Source of the DNA: Methylobacterium sp. WL1
GTDB lineage: Bacteria > Pseudomonadota > Alphaproteobacteria > Rhizobiales > Beijerinckiaceae
NCBI RefSeq assembly: GCF_008000895.1
Contig: NZ_CP042823.1
Coordinates: 1,677,001-1,741,000 of the forward strand
DNA length: 64,000 bases
Reading direction: 5' to 3'
Below the pieces are notes generated by a model. That model was not told the DNA's origin, did no database searches, and was given only the letters and a program-made list of their open reading frames with translations. The position numbers were made by a program, and so were the translations under genes. This document shows positions 7,122 through 16,119 of the stretch, one piece after another. The stretch's first letter is position 1. Each line of letters starts with the position of its first letter.

Positions 7122-9692
7122 TCATCTCGGCTCGGCCAAGTTGGTAAAGCTCGCGACGATCCCGGGTATCCGGCTGCCCGTGCGGGAGGCTGCCATCAGC
7201 CGGACCCGGTAGCGGGCGCCGTCCGCCCCCTCGACCGTCCGCTCGGAGGGCCGGCTCGCCGCCAGCACCGCCGGGATCTCATTTTGCAGCCAGTCCAGAG
7301 GGATCGGCGCCGAGAAGTTGCGCAGGGACCGGCCGATATCGTTCGGCTGTAGGCCGAAGATCTGCGCCGCGGCTCCGGTGAACATGCGGATGTGAAGGTC
7401 CGGCGTCAGCAGTACGCTGGCGACGTTCATGCCCTCGAACAGTGTGGCTTGATCGTCGCTCAGCTGGTCAATCGCCTCGATCTTCGACGTGAGTTCGGAA
7501 TTGACCGTCTGCAGCTCCTCGTTGAGGGACTGCGTCTCCTCCTTCGAGGCCTCGAGCTCCTCGTGGGCGGCCTGCATCTCCTCGTTGACCGAGGACAGCT
7601 CCTCGTTCGAGGATTTGAGCTCCTCCAGCGAGGTCTCGTATTCCTCGATCACGGCCTGGAGCCGTTCGCGCGTCACGTTCAGCTCGCGCTCCAGGCCTTG
7701 GAGTGCCGAGTCCCGCTCGTTCGCCTCCAGGGCCTGCTGCCGCTCCTTCTCGACTGGCGCGGCGGCCTCAATGAACACGACCAGGAACAGCGGCTCGCTC
7801 GCGCCGGGCGTGGTCAGCGGCTTGACCACCAGGGAGATCGACTGGAGACGGCCGTCCGATAGCGCGACGCCGATGCCGTCGCGCACGACGAGGGTATTAC
7901 CCTCGATCGCCTCGCGCAGGGCCGTCCGAAGGTCCAACCGCAGGCCCTTGCGCGCCATCGCGGCTAACTCCCGGGTCGGCTGGCCGGGCACCACCTCTAG
8001 GTGATCGCCGATCCGCGACGAATAGTGCACGGCCTCGCCCGTCCGCGTCACGACCGCATGGGGCGGCGTGAACTCGGACAACATCTGGCTCTCCACCGCG
8101 TGCCGCAGGGCCGCATGCGTCGTCACGTTGCGCCGGTGCGGCTGGCCGGCACTCGCGAAGATCGGCGTGTCCGCCCCGGACATCGGCCGCAACCGGACCG
8201 GCGGGATCGCATCGCGGGCCTGGAAGATCCGGTACTGCTTGTTGATCGTCTCAAACAGGTCCTCGAACCGCGTCACGTTCTCGGCCATTCCGATGAACAG
8301 GTAGCCGCGTGGGCGCAGGGCGTAGTGCAGCACCGGTATCAACTGCTGCTGGGCTTCGACGCCGAGGTAGATCATCAGGTTGCGGCAGGAGACCAGATCA
8401 AGGCGGGAGAACGGCGGATCGCGCAGCACGCTGTGGGGCGCGAAGGTGCACAGGTCGCGCACGGCCTTTGCGACCACCGCGCTATCTCCCGCGACGACAA
8501 AGTGCCGCGCGATCCGCTCACGCGATACGGCGGACAGGTAGGCCGTCGGGTAGCGGCCGGTCCGCGCCACCGCGAGCGCGCGCTCGTCGATGTCGGTGGC
8601 GAAGATCTGCACGCGCGGCGGATCCGCCAGGGTGAGCATGTGCTCGCGCACCAGGATGGCCAGGGAATAGACCTCCTCGCCGGTCGAGCAGGCCGGCACC
8701 CAGATCCGCACACCATCGGTCGCCGCGCGCACCTCGAATAGTTTCGGGATGATTTGGGTGGCCAGCGCCTCGAAGGCGGCGGTGTCGCGGAAGAAGTTCG
8801 TCACGCCGATCAGCAGGTCCCGAAACAGCACCCCGACCTCGGCCGGGTCGGCCCGCAGAAGCTTGAGGTAAGCGTCCGGCCCGGCCGCGCCGACGACGCT
8901 GATGCGCCGTTGGAGGCGGCGCACGAAGGTGCTGGGCTTGTACCCCGAGAAGTCGTGGCCGACCTGGCGGCGGAGGATGGCGTAGATCTCGGTAAGAAGC
9001 TCCGCGTCAGGCTCCCGCGCAACCGCGTCGGCCTGCGCATCCGACGCGGCGGCGAGGTACGCATCAACGTGCGCCGCGATCCGGCCGCCCATCAGTTCGG
9101 CAGTCTCGCCAAAATCGACGAAGCCGGTCCGCAGCGAGCTGAGCGGCATGTCGGCGGTCTCGGGGCCGTCGCCATCCGCAGTCTGAGCCAGGGTCAGGCC
9201 GCCGTGCTCCTTGATCACCTTGACGCCGATGGCGCCGTCGCCATCGCCGCCGGACAGGATCACCCCTACCGCGCGCTCGCCCTGGTCGAAGGCAAGCGCG
9301 GTCAGGAAGATGTCGATCGGCTTGGTCTCGCGGCCTTCCGACCCGAGCGGTGTCAACGTCAGCCGGCCGCCCGTGATGCCCACGACGAAACCGGACGGCA
9401 TGACGTAGACGCAGCCCGGCCGGACCCGCACGCCATCGGCGGCGGCCTCGACCTCAAGCGGCGTGAAGCGGGCCAGTACGTCCGGAAGCAGGCTCTTGTG
9501 CTCCCGGCTGAGATGCGTGACGACGACGAAGGCCGCCACCAGCGTCTCTGGCACCCCGCGGAAGAAGCCCCGCATCGCCTCGATGCCGCCCGCGGACGCG
9601 CCGATGCCGACGATCGGAAAGTGGTCCTGGTCTATCTCCACGTTCTGAGCCTTCGGATCGATGACGCGCCGTTCGTCGGGTTCCAGCATCAT
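7122..9692 (-). CDS. CheB-CheR fusion with coiled coil and PAS domain
   Basis: An 856-residue chemotaxis-type hybrid. Residues 25-205 form a CheB methylesterase: GIGASAGG with Ser33, THLSREH with His60, and LSGGDGDGA with Asp152 as the likely triad. Residues 235-490 form a CheR methyltransferase: DFSGYKPSTFVRRLQRRI, TNFFRD, and the SAM-binding ACSTGEEVYSLAI at 334-346. A long coiled coil (ELNVTRERLQAVIEEYETSL, continuing as SNEELSSVNEEMQAAHEELE) follows. A PAS-like domain ends the protein. Many relatives continue into a histidine kinase, which is absent here. There is no CheA or CheW gene nearby. The role is probably adaptation or signalling for a separate array. Confidence 0.9.
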   Translation of the reverse strand: MMLEPDERRVIDPKAQNVEIDQDHFPIVGIGASAGGIEAMRGFFRGVPETLVAAFVVVTHLSREHKSLLPDVLARFTPLEVEAAADGVRVRPGCVYVMPSGFVVGITGGRLTLTPLGSEGRETKPIDIFLTALAFDQGERAVGVILSGGDGDGAIGVKVIKEHGGLTLAQTADGDGPETADMPLSSLRTGFVDFGETAELMGGRIAAHVDAYLAAASDAQADAVAREPDAELLTEIYAILRRQVGHDFSGYKPSTFVRRLQRRISVVGAAGPDAYLKLLRADPAEVGVLFRDLLIGVTNFFRDTAAFEALATQIIPKLFEVRAATDGVRIWVPACSTGEEVYSLAILVREHMLTLADPPRVQIFATDIDERALAVARTGRYPTAYLSAVSRERIARHFVVAGDSAVVAKAVRDLCTFAPHSVLRDPPFSRLDLVSCRNLMIYLGVEAQQQLIPVLHYALRPRGYLFIGMAENVTRFEDLFETINKQYRIFQARDAIPPVRLRPMSGADTPIFASAGQPHRRNVTTHAALRHAVESQMLSEFTPPHAVVTRTGEAVHYSSRIGDHLEVVPGQPTRELAAMARKGLRLDLRTALREAIEGNTLVVRDGIGVALSDGRLQSISLVVKPLTTPGASEPLFLVVFIEAAAPVEKERQQALEANERDSALQGLERELNVTRERLQAVIEEYETSLEELKSSNEELSSVNEEMQAAHEELEASKEETQSLNEELQTVNSELTSKIEAIDQLSDDQATLFEGMNVASVLLTPDLHIRMFTGAAAQIFGLQPNDIGRSLRNFSAPIPLDWLQNEIPAVLAASRPSERTVEGADGARYRVRLMAASRTGSRIPGIVASFTNLAEPR

Positions 9693-9727
9693 GCGTCCGG
9701 GACCAATGTCGAGGACGGCCGCGCGGA

Positions 9728-9979
9728 TCAGCCGTCGTTCGTGACTTCTTGTACAACGTAGGCGAGGCAGCGTGCCCGCGCCTCGGGGCTCTTCAGCCGC
9801 ACAAATAGACGCAGCAGCGCCACTACCTCGGCCGGATGATCCTGGGCCACCACGGCGGAATCAGTGTTCGATGTACCGACCGGGCAGGCCGTCAGGAAGG
9901 TCGCTACGGGGACGCGCAACGTCCGGGCAATGCGGACCAGTGCAGTCATGTCGTCATTCTGCGGATTGTCACCGTCCAT
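9728..9979 (-). CDS. Small regulator-like protein (paralogue at 22760)
   Basis: An 83-residue protein. Residues 10-32 (MTALVRIARTLRVPVATFLT) resemble the last two helices of an XRE-type helix-turn-helix, followed by EVVALLRLFVRLKSPEARAR. The gene at 22760-23029 has the same two-part design (ILERVARALDAPVAEFID, then LLALVRLWSKIEDNQGRRRV). A full DNA-binding domain is not present, so a partner-binding or decayed regulator is possible. It lies 35 bases upstream of the CheB-CheR start in the same direction, with the order regulator-like gene then fusion gene, so they may be cotranscribed. Confidence 0.6.
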   Translation of the reverse strand: MDGDNPQNDDMTALVRIARTLRVPVATFLTACPVGTSNTDSAVVAQDHPAEVVALLRLFVRLKSPEARARCLAYVVQEVTNDG

Positions 9980-10030
9980 TCGGGCCCCTCCGCAAATTCC
10001 TGCGCCGTGCCAATCTCTGCGCGGCGGCCC

Positions 10031-10351
10031 TCAATGCACGGCGATCCCGGCCGCCCGCGGTCCCATCACGCCGGCGATGCGACGCCCGACATGATGGAGC
10101 ACGTGGCCCAGCAGCAGGCGGGTCTCGAGGTCAGGCTCGTCCTCCGCGGCCTCGTAGGCCTCGATGAGAGACGTCACTAGCTGTTGCGATGGGCCGGGGT
10201 CGCTGCTGGAGGCCGGTGGCCCGGCGTCCTGCTCGCGCGAGCGCCGGACAAGGTCGCGGGAAGCCTGAAGCGTCCGCCGCGTCTCCTCTGCTGCCGCGCG
10301 CAACTCACGGGCGACTTCAAGGCACCGATCTGCGTGGGGGCGGTCCACCAT
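10031..10351 (-). CDS. Hypothetical helical protein
   Basis: A 106-residue protein rich in Arg, Ala and Glu. Two predicted helical blocks (CLEVARELRAAAEETRRTLQ and LVTSLIEAYEAAEDEPDLET) are separated by a Pro/Ser linker. The ATG at 10351 has GGAG five bases upstream, which decides against the six-residue longer start. It precedes the small regulator-like gene at 9979 in the same direction. Function unknown. Confidence 0.55.
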   Translation of the reverse strand: MVDRPHADRCLEVARELRAAAEETRRTLQASRDLVRRSREQDAGPPASSSDPGPSQQLVTSLIEAYEAAEDEPDLETRLLLGHVLHHVGRRIAGVMGPRAAGIAVH

Positions 10352-10987
10352 GGGCACTCCAAGCTGCACTGAATGCCCGCGCGTGGATCACTTCTGAGCG
10401 GACGCTGGCATCGTGCGCTCAATTTCTAGGTGTAGCAATTCGGATATCAAATTCGCTAGCGATTGAGAAGGTCAAACTTTAATATGCGCCTCCTAAGCGA
10501 ACAGACGCGAGTGCATACGCTGAGTTCCGAGGTCTTTGTCCAATAACATACCGGGAGGCGGACCTATCGGCCTTCTGCAATGAGTCGTGAGCGATCATCG
10601 CTCCTATGTCCGCTTTGATACATCTACCGTTCGGAAACGGACGGGCTGAAAACCAACCCTACTCGGTCATTCCGCTGGCGACCGAGCCTGTGTGAAAACG
10701 AAAGCGCATGCCGAAGTTGTAGAACAATCGTCTACACGGCAGACAAGCGGCCCCGCTGGAGGACGGTTCCGACGCGGTTTGGAGAGCCATTTCGGCGCTG
10801 CCCAGTTTGTCTTCGGGAAGATCCTTCTACCGCTTCTGCGTTTTCACACACTCGGCCCTTTGCGGAAGCTGGAAATGTCCGCTTAGGGCTGACTAGCGAG
10901 AGAAAGGCAGCGCAACGCTTTGATTAGGTTCTTCAGGCAGTTTTGCCGCCTATAGAGGCCTATAAGGCAAGAGACTGGACGAGAACG
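10352..10987. other. Non-coding stretch containing a MITE-like element
   Basis: No gene is supported upstream of the HD-GYP gene. The stretch contains the inverted-repeat element described at 10682-10855. The short open frame at 10692-10886 simply reads through it. Confidence 0.4.
10682..10855. mobile_element. Possible MITE with terminal inverted repeats
   Basis: The left end CCGAGCCTGTGTGAAAACG (10682-10700) and the reverse complement of the right end (10839-10855) share CCGAG and TGTGTGAAAACG, differing only by two extra bases on the left. The 174-base unit has no transposase. This fits a miniature element, but a second copy was not seen in the window and no target duplication was established. 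Confidence 0.35.
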
Positions 10988-12367
10988 ATGCGGATCGTAT
11001 CAGGCAGCGAAGAGGAAGCCAGGACGATCCAGCTGTCGGAAGTGCTCGGCGCCTTGAGCCACGCCCTGGACCTGACGGAGGGTCAGCCCGTCGGGCATTG
11101 CGTGCGCGCGACCTGGATCGGCTTCAACATCGGCCGGGAGATGGGCCTACCGGACTTGCAGCTCTGGGAACTCTACCACACGGTGATGCTGAAGGACCTC
11201 GGGTGCTCCAGCAATGCAGCGCGCATCTGCGAACTCTACCTCTCCGACGATCTCAGCTTCAAACGTGACTTCAAAACAGTGAGCGACAGCCTGCCAAAGG
11301 TGCTCGGCTTTGTCTTCTCTCATACCGGCCTCAAGGCCGGCCTCGCTGAACGCTTCCGTGCCGTGCTCAACATCCTGCAGAACGGCGGAGCGATTACCGA
11401 CGACCTGATCCAGACCCGCTGTCAGCGTGGTGCTCAGATCGCCCGACAGCTTCACTTCCCCGCGAGCATCTGCGAGGCCATCCACGCCCTGGACGAGCAC
11501 TGGAACGGCGGCGGTCGACCGGACCGCCTCGCTGGCCCAGCGATCCCACTCTACGCACGGGTAGCGCTGCTCGCTCAGGTAGTGGACGTGTTCCACACCG
11601 CGGCCGGCCCCGCGGCCGCGGTTGCCGAGGTGCGGGCGCGCTCGGGCACATGGTTCGATCCTCAGGTGGTCGCCTGCTTCGAGGCGGCCGCGTCCAAACC
11701 CGGCTTCTGGGACACCCTGGCTTCGGATGAGGTCGAGGAGGCGGTGTTCGCGTTGGCGCCGGTCAGCCCGATCGTCGTGGACGAAGACTACCTCGACGAC
11801 ATCGCCCGTGCCTTTGCTCAGATTATCGACGCCAAGAGCCCGTTCACTTCCGGCCATTCGGAGCGGGTTGCGGTCTACGCCGACATGATCGCGGCTGAAC
11901 TTGGCTATACGTCGGAACGCCGCCGCTGGCTGAAGCGGGCTGCGCTGCTTCACGATGTTGGCAAGCTCGGGGTCTCGAACGCGATCCTCGACAAGAACGG
12001 TAAACTGGATGACGCGGAGTGGCGGGACATGCGCAATCACGCCTCCCTTTCCGAGACCATCCTGACCCGCGCGGCGGTGTTCCACGAGATGGCTAGCATC
12101 GGCGGCGGCCATCACGAACGGCTCGACGGCAAGGGCTATCCGCGCGGCTTGAAAGCCGACGCAATCGCACCCGAGACCCGCATTGTCTCGGTCGCCGACG
12201 TGTTCGACGCGCTGACCGCCGACCGGCCCTACCGTGCGGCCATGTCGCTTGAGAAGGCACTCGGCATCATGCGCGCAGACCTGGGCACGGCGTTCGACCC
12301 GCTCTGCTTTGCGGCGCTGGAGCGGGCGCTCACCGCGATCGAGGGCGATCTCGCTCGGGCGGCTTGA
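10988..12367 (+). CDS. HD-GYP domain phosphodiesterase
   Basis: A 459-residue protein with a C-terminal HD-GYP domain, which hydrolyses cyclic di-GMP. Visible motifs are FTSGHSERVAVYADMIA, then LLHDVGKLGVSNAILDK for the HD pair, and GHHERLDGKGYPRGLK for the GYP signature, followed by VADVFDALTADRPYR. The N-terminal half (GHCVRATWIGFNIGREMGLP, then YHTVMLKDLGCSSNAARIC) looks like a degenerate HD-type sensory region. No receiver or membrane segment is seen. The ATG at 10988 is preferred over an upstream TTG at 10943. It stands alone and probably lowers c-di-GMP. Confidence 0.88.
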   Translation: MRIVSGSEEEARTIQLSEVLGALSHALDLTEGQPVGHCVRATWIGFNIGREMGLPDLQLWELYHTVMLKDLGCSSNAARICELYLSDDLSFKRDFKTVSDSLPKVLGFVFSHTGLKAGLAERFRAVLNILQNGGAITDDLIQTRCQRGAQIARQLHFPASICEAIHALDEHWNGGGRPDRLAGPAIPLYARVALLAQVVDVFHTAAGPAAAVAEVRARSGTWFDPQVVACFEAAASKPGFWDTLASDEVEEAVFALAPVSPIVVDEDYLDDIARAFAQIIDAKSPFTSGHSERVAVYADMIAAELGYTSERRRWLKRAALLHDVGKLGVSNAILDKNGKLDDAEWRDMRNHASLSETILTRAAVFHEMASIGGGHHERLDGKGYPRGLKADAIAPETRIVSVADVFDALTADRPYRAAMSLEKALGIMRADLGTAFDPLCFAALERALTAIEGDLARAA

Positions 12368-13014
12368 ACCAAGCCACCTCTCGGCGAACCCCCTGACTAC
12401 CGGACCAAGACCATCTTCCCTGATCCGCCGTTGGTGGCCTCGCGACAGGACGCTGCTTCTCTTGAAGCCGAGACGATGAGCGCGCGCACCACCCATCCGA
12501 AGGCTGGCGAACTCAAAGCTCCGAGGCAGAGCGAGCTGAGGATGCGGGCAAGCACGATCTTAACTTTCTAATCCAGGGTAAAGCGGCAGACGTGGAGTGC
12601 TCGTGAAGCTGTCATCCGCCCAGCGATCGCAGGATACGTTGCCTGATAGTACATGCTGATAGCAATTCCGATTGCATTTGATACAACCAGATCTACATCT
12701 TCTAGCTGCATATTCCTTGTGTCACGCTCGCCTTCGTCTGAACGCCACCTTCGTCAGCTTTCAAAACGACGTACATTGGCTTCTAGGGCGAGGTTAGATC
12801 GGAAGCGGAACGTCTGCTTCGGGGCGAAGGGTTAAGGGCAGCTTTCCCCCTTATCGGACGCTGCCACGTGCAGCTATATGCATCGGTAAAACGATCGTTT
12901 TCCCGACAATAAGCAACGGCAGGTCGAAAGCCAACCCAAACGGCCGTGTTTCTGTCGGATAAAAGTGTCGGCTTTTCTATTGCCGGAGAAACGTGTTTTT
13001 GGCACTGTCCCGAC
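12368..13014. other. Intergenic stretch ending in a possible resolvase site
   Basis: No gene supported. From about 12840 to 13014 there are dyads and short repeats next to the resolvase start, described separately. Confidence 0.4.
12885..13014. promoter_or_regulatory. Candidate res/operator region of the resolvase
   Basis: AAAACGATCGTTTT (12888-12901) is a perfect palindrome, extended by CGG and CCG with one mismatch. Two copies of TGTCGG lie at about 12954 and 12967. Serine resolvases commonly bind dyad sites directly upstream of their own gene. The assignment is by position only. Confidence 0.35.
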
Positions 13015-13596
13015 ATGCTCGTCGGATATGCCCGCGTCTCTACCCTCGACCAGAACCTCGACCTGCAGCGCGACGCGCTGACGAAGGCCGGGTGCGAGCG
13101 CCTGTTCGAGGAGAAGAAATCCGGCAAAGCCGGGACCAGGCGTCCGGAGTTCGAGGCGGCGCTCGCCTTCCTGCGGCCTGAGGACGTGCTCGTCGTCTGG
13201 AAGCTCGACCGGCTCGGTCGCTCGCTCGTCGAGATGATGCGCACCATCGACGGCCTACGCGTGAAGGACGTGCACTTCCGCTCGCTCACAGAGCAGTTCG
13301 ATAGCGCCACCGCACACGGCCGCTTCGCCCTGCAGATGCACGGCGCCATGGCCGAGTACTTCCTCGACCTCAACCGCGAACGCACCATGGAAGGTCTGAA
13401 GGCGGCCCTCGCGCGCGGGCGCAAAGGTGGCCGGCCGAGGAAGCTCAAGGAGGCCGATCTCGAGGCGGCCCGTGCCATGCTGGCGGCCGGCACGATCAGC
13501 GTCGCCGACATCGCCAAACGCCTCGGGGTCAATCGGGATACCTTCTACAGCTACTTCCCGCGCGCGCGTGCCAACAGTACCGCCACCAAGGGCTGA
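13015..13596 (+). CDS. Serine recombinase (Tn3 resolvase/invertase type)
   Basis: A 193-residue recombinase. The catalytic domain opens with MLVGYARVSTLDQNLDLQRD (Ser9 as nucleophile) and contains VWKLDRLGRSLVEM and the dimer helix region LQMHGAMAEYFLDLNRERTM. The C-terminal GGRPRKLKEADLEAARAMLA and ISVADIAKRLGVNRDTFYSY form the helix-turn-helix. The start at 13015 is chosen because it gives the standard family N terminus. The 23-residue upstream extension is not family-like. The length matches Tn3-type resolvases. No transposase gene lies next to it, so it is an orphan resolvase or the remainder of a transposon. Confidence 0.9.
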   Translation: MLVGYARVSTLDQNLDLQRDALTKAGCERLFEEKKSGKAGTRRPEFEAALAFLRPEDVLVVWKLDRLGRSLVEMMRTIDGLRVKDVHFRSLTEQFDSATAHGRFALQMHGAMAEYFLDLNRERTMEGLKAALARGRKGGRPRKLKEADLEAARAMLAAGTISVADIAKRLGVNRDTFYSYFPRARANSTATKG

Positions 13597-13731
13597 TCCG
13601 TACCAAGGGCTCGTAGCCTCGGCATACTGCCGACACCCGAGCGGTCGTCGAAGGCGCCGCGCACGAGCGGACATGTGTGCCTTGCCGATGCCGCGCAGGC
13701 CTGAGAACGGATCGCTGGACCACGGAGCGCC

Positions 13732-14199
13732 ATGCCGATCAGCCGACGCCAGCTCGCCGCATCCCTGATGACGGCCACCCACATCGCCGACCGTCATGCG
13801 ATCGCGGCGTTCATCGCCGACCCGGCAACGCAGTCGGCGCCCAACCCGTTTTCCCAAACCAGCGCCGGAGCCGTCCGGCAGGTCTGGCGACAGCGCGCCG
13901 CCGAATTCCGGTCGTTCGACATCGCATCGGCTGGACTCGTCGACCTGCTCGCGACTGTCGCCGACATGGCGGTGGACGAGGTCCTGACCCAGGAGATCCT
14001 CCGGGCCGGTCCCCACACCGCCAACGTGTTCCACCACGGCGACGGCTGCCGGATCGTCGGCGCAGCGCTCTACGGTCGACCCGGTGTCGGCCTGCCTGAC
14101 TTGCCGATGCCGAGATCCCTAAGGACCGCACTCCGCCGAAGCTCCGGCATGCGAGGCGCCGGGGGACAGCTCGACCTGTTCGCAGGCCTCAACCCCTGA
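13732..14199 (+). CDS. Hypothetical protein
   Basis: A 155-residue protein downstream of the resolvase in the same direction. It has a helical N terminus (LMTATHIADRHAIAAFIADP) and a compact middle (LVDLLATVADMAVDEVLTQE) and ends GGQLDLFAGLNP. No domain recognised. It may be cargo of the resolvase-associated element. Confidence 0.5.
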   Translation: MPISRRQLAASLMTATHIADRHAIAAFIADPATQSAPNPFSQTSAGAVRQVWRQRAAEFRSFDIASAGLVDLLATVADMAVDEVLTQEILRAGPHTANVFHHGDGCRIVGAALYGRPGVGLPDLPMPRSLRTALRRSSGMRGAGGQLDLFAGLNP

Positions 14200-15393
14200 G
14201 GCGTTCCCGGCGACCTGGTGGCATCGACGCTTCAGTGCGTGAGGTGTGATACCCAAAACTTATGGCATCCAGCTGGCAAACGCGCTGGCACCGACTGGTA
14301 CCGGGTGGCCCTTTGTGGCCCCCGGTGGCCCCGACCATTCCCGCACGCAGAACCCGGGACAAAACCTCCCGCCTCGCGTTCGGATCGATCGCGAGGGCAT
14401 CACATCTTACAACACTGAAGATGTCGATGACGGCGGCACGGCCTCGTGTCCCACCACGCCGATCCCGCGATCAGACCGGCATTCCCGAGCCGCGATCATG
14501 GCTTCAATCCCCTGGCCGAGCCGAGGATCGCGGCGACTGGCAGAGATGAGCCAACACCCTGTGATGGCTCATCTCTGCCCCCTTCCTCCTCGGATGGCTT
14601 CGAAGCTTCGGACCACCCCGGAGCTCGAGCGGGGCAACGCACCGGACGTTTGATCGCCCTGGTTCCCGTTTGTCTCACGCTTGCGTCCCGGCTGTTCCAG
14701 CTTGGCTCCATGCGTATCGGATGAGTTGCCTGCGCCGCGCCTGGTGCTGTGCTTCGCAGCGCTGACCCATGCTCCCGGACTATGGTTAGACCTATCCCCG
14801 CCATCACGGTCCCTTGTCCGTGGAATGCGGTGGGGCTGTCGCACGCTTGTCGATGCGTTGGACCGACCGTGTGAGGGGCGTATCGGACCGTTGTGGCACC
14901 GATAATTTCCCCTCGTCGGCGCCGTCGCCGATGAGATCCTCGCGCGGTCAATCATGAGCCTGGAGCGGACGAACGATCTCGTCTGTGGCCACGCTAAGTC
15001 ACGGTGCCAAAATCGTTTTTCTGTGTTCCGGCCGGAAACACCGCCCCGGAGGTGCGTGGTGAGTGCTGACAACGAAGACCCATAGCCACGGGGCAAGCGT
15101 TCCACGTCCCATGCGCCGCTCGCGCATCGAGGCGAATGACGGAACGGGCGAGAAGGAAGGTGGAGGATGGGGCGCAAACCGTCGCACAAATCCAGCACCA
15201 TGCGGGCGGAGAGATCGTCCCACACCGCGATACGACATCGATCATATGGTCCGGCACAACCATCCCGTTCGCGTTGCGACGATCGCCAAACGGATCTCGG
15301 CCAGATGCATCGCAAGCCGAGGGATCGATCCCAGGTAAGCCGAGAGTGCCCGTGGGTCAGGTCGTACGCTAGATCGTAGGTGATTGGGCGCGC
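14200..15393. other. Long non-coding stretch with decayed sequence
   Basis: Almost 1.2 kb without a convincing gene. It holds a perfect hairpin at 14539-14579. Towards its 3' end, from about 15130, is probably the degenerate upstream part of the HNH-like pseudogene at 15394. The minus-strand frame at 14569-15555 is not protein-like. Confidence 0.4.
14539..14579. repeat. Perfect 15-base inverted repeat (hairpin)
   Basis: GGCAGAGATGAGCCA and TGGCTCATCTCTGCC pair perfectly around the 11-base loop ACACCCTGTGA. No T-run follows on either side, so it is not a standard intrinsic terminator. It may be a transposon end or an RNA hairpin. Confidence 0.6.
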
Positions 15394-15543
15394 ATCACGG
15401 CCAACAAAACCGACGCCAATCTCGCGGCCTTCTGCCAGCACAGCCACATGATCCATGACCGATCGGAGCGTCGGAGACGGCACTGGAACACGCTGTTCCG
15501 GCGGAAGGCGATGGGCGACCTGTTCGGCGGGCCCTACGCTTGA
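15394..15543 (+). pseudogene. 3' remnant of an HNH-like gene (copy of the 4102 gene)
   Basis: Forty-nine codons ending in a stop encode a close match to the C terminus of the HNH-like protein at 4102: NLAAFCQHSHMIHDRSE and TLFRRKAMGDLFGGPY against NLAAFCQRCHMIHDRPE and TLFQRKALGDLFRGPY. The second cysteine of the CxxC pair is replaced by Ser. No intact 5' part was found, although sequence from about 15130 may be its eroded remainder. It is a decayed paralogue. Confidence 0.7.
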
Positions 15544-15724
15544 ACCAGCAACCAATGCCTAGGCTTAATAATTAATTGATATTAACGCGCAGATTGCGCA
15601 CGTTTCACAAATTGAGCGCGAAGCACCGGGAACCTTTAGGCGACTATACTGATCTCTGTTAGGTGGGACCTAGCCTCGTAATGCTAGGTTTGTCCCACAA
15701 AAATTTCTTACCCAGGTTATATCC

Positions 15725-16084
15725 GTGCCGATATGCAATCTAGGCCGCGCGTTTCTCATCGGCACGCCTATCGCGCTCATGGCAGGGTTATTCGCACTCG
15801 GACCGGCCCAAGCCGATCTTGCCAACGTCGTCCGCGTCGTGCTGCAGAAGGGTCGGCAATACGCCCCCACCGACCTGTTCCTGCGCCGAGGTGACACCAT
15901 CGTCCTGGTCAACGGGGACGACGGCGCGATCCATCACGCCTTCATCGAGGCCGATCGGTTCGCGTTCGACGCCGGCGACCAAGAGCCGGGCAAGCAGGCC
16001 CCGCTGACGCTGAAGGAGCCCGGCGACTTCGTGATCGAGTGCGGTATCCACCCGAAGATGAAGCTCACCCTCCACGTCCAGTAG
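15725..16084 (+). CDS. Secreted cupredoxin (plastocyanin/azurin-like)
   Basis: A 119-residue exported blue-copper-type protein. Residues 1-30 form a signal peptide ending GPAQA. The mature part is a single cupredoxin domain with ligand candidates His70/His71 in GAIHHAFIEA and Cys106, His109 and Met112 in ECGIHPKMKLTLHV, the normal type I copper order. It would carry electrons or bind copper in the periplasm. The start is GTG at 15725. It faces the membrane-protein gene at 16120 tail to tail, 35 bases apart, so the two share an end but not a promoter. Confidence 0.8.
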   Translation: MPICNLGRAFLIGTPIALMAGLFALGPAQADLANVVRVVLQKGRQYAPTDLFLRRGDTIVLVNGDDGAIHHAFIEADRFAFDAGDQEPGKQAPLTLKEPGDFVIECGIHPKMKLTLHVQ

Positions 16085-16119
16085 GAAGGTGGCGACCAAG
16101 CTCCGTCTAGCGGACGGCC

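Noticed and set aside
8754..9761. 335-residue plus-strand open frame
   Set aside because: Antisense of the CheB-CheR fusion, with no recognisable domain.
10692..10886. 64-residue plus-strand frame
   Set aside because: Reads through the inverted ends of the MITE-like element and has no initiation signal.
11147..12496. 449-residue minus-strand open frame
   Set aside because: Antisense of the HD-GYP gene.
14569..15555. 328-residue minus-strand frame
   Set aside because: Runs through a hairpin and across the HNH-like remnant on the opposite strand. No domain.
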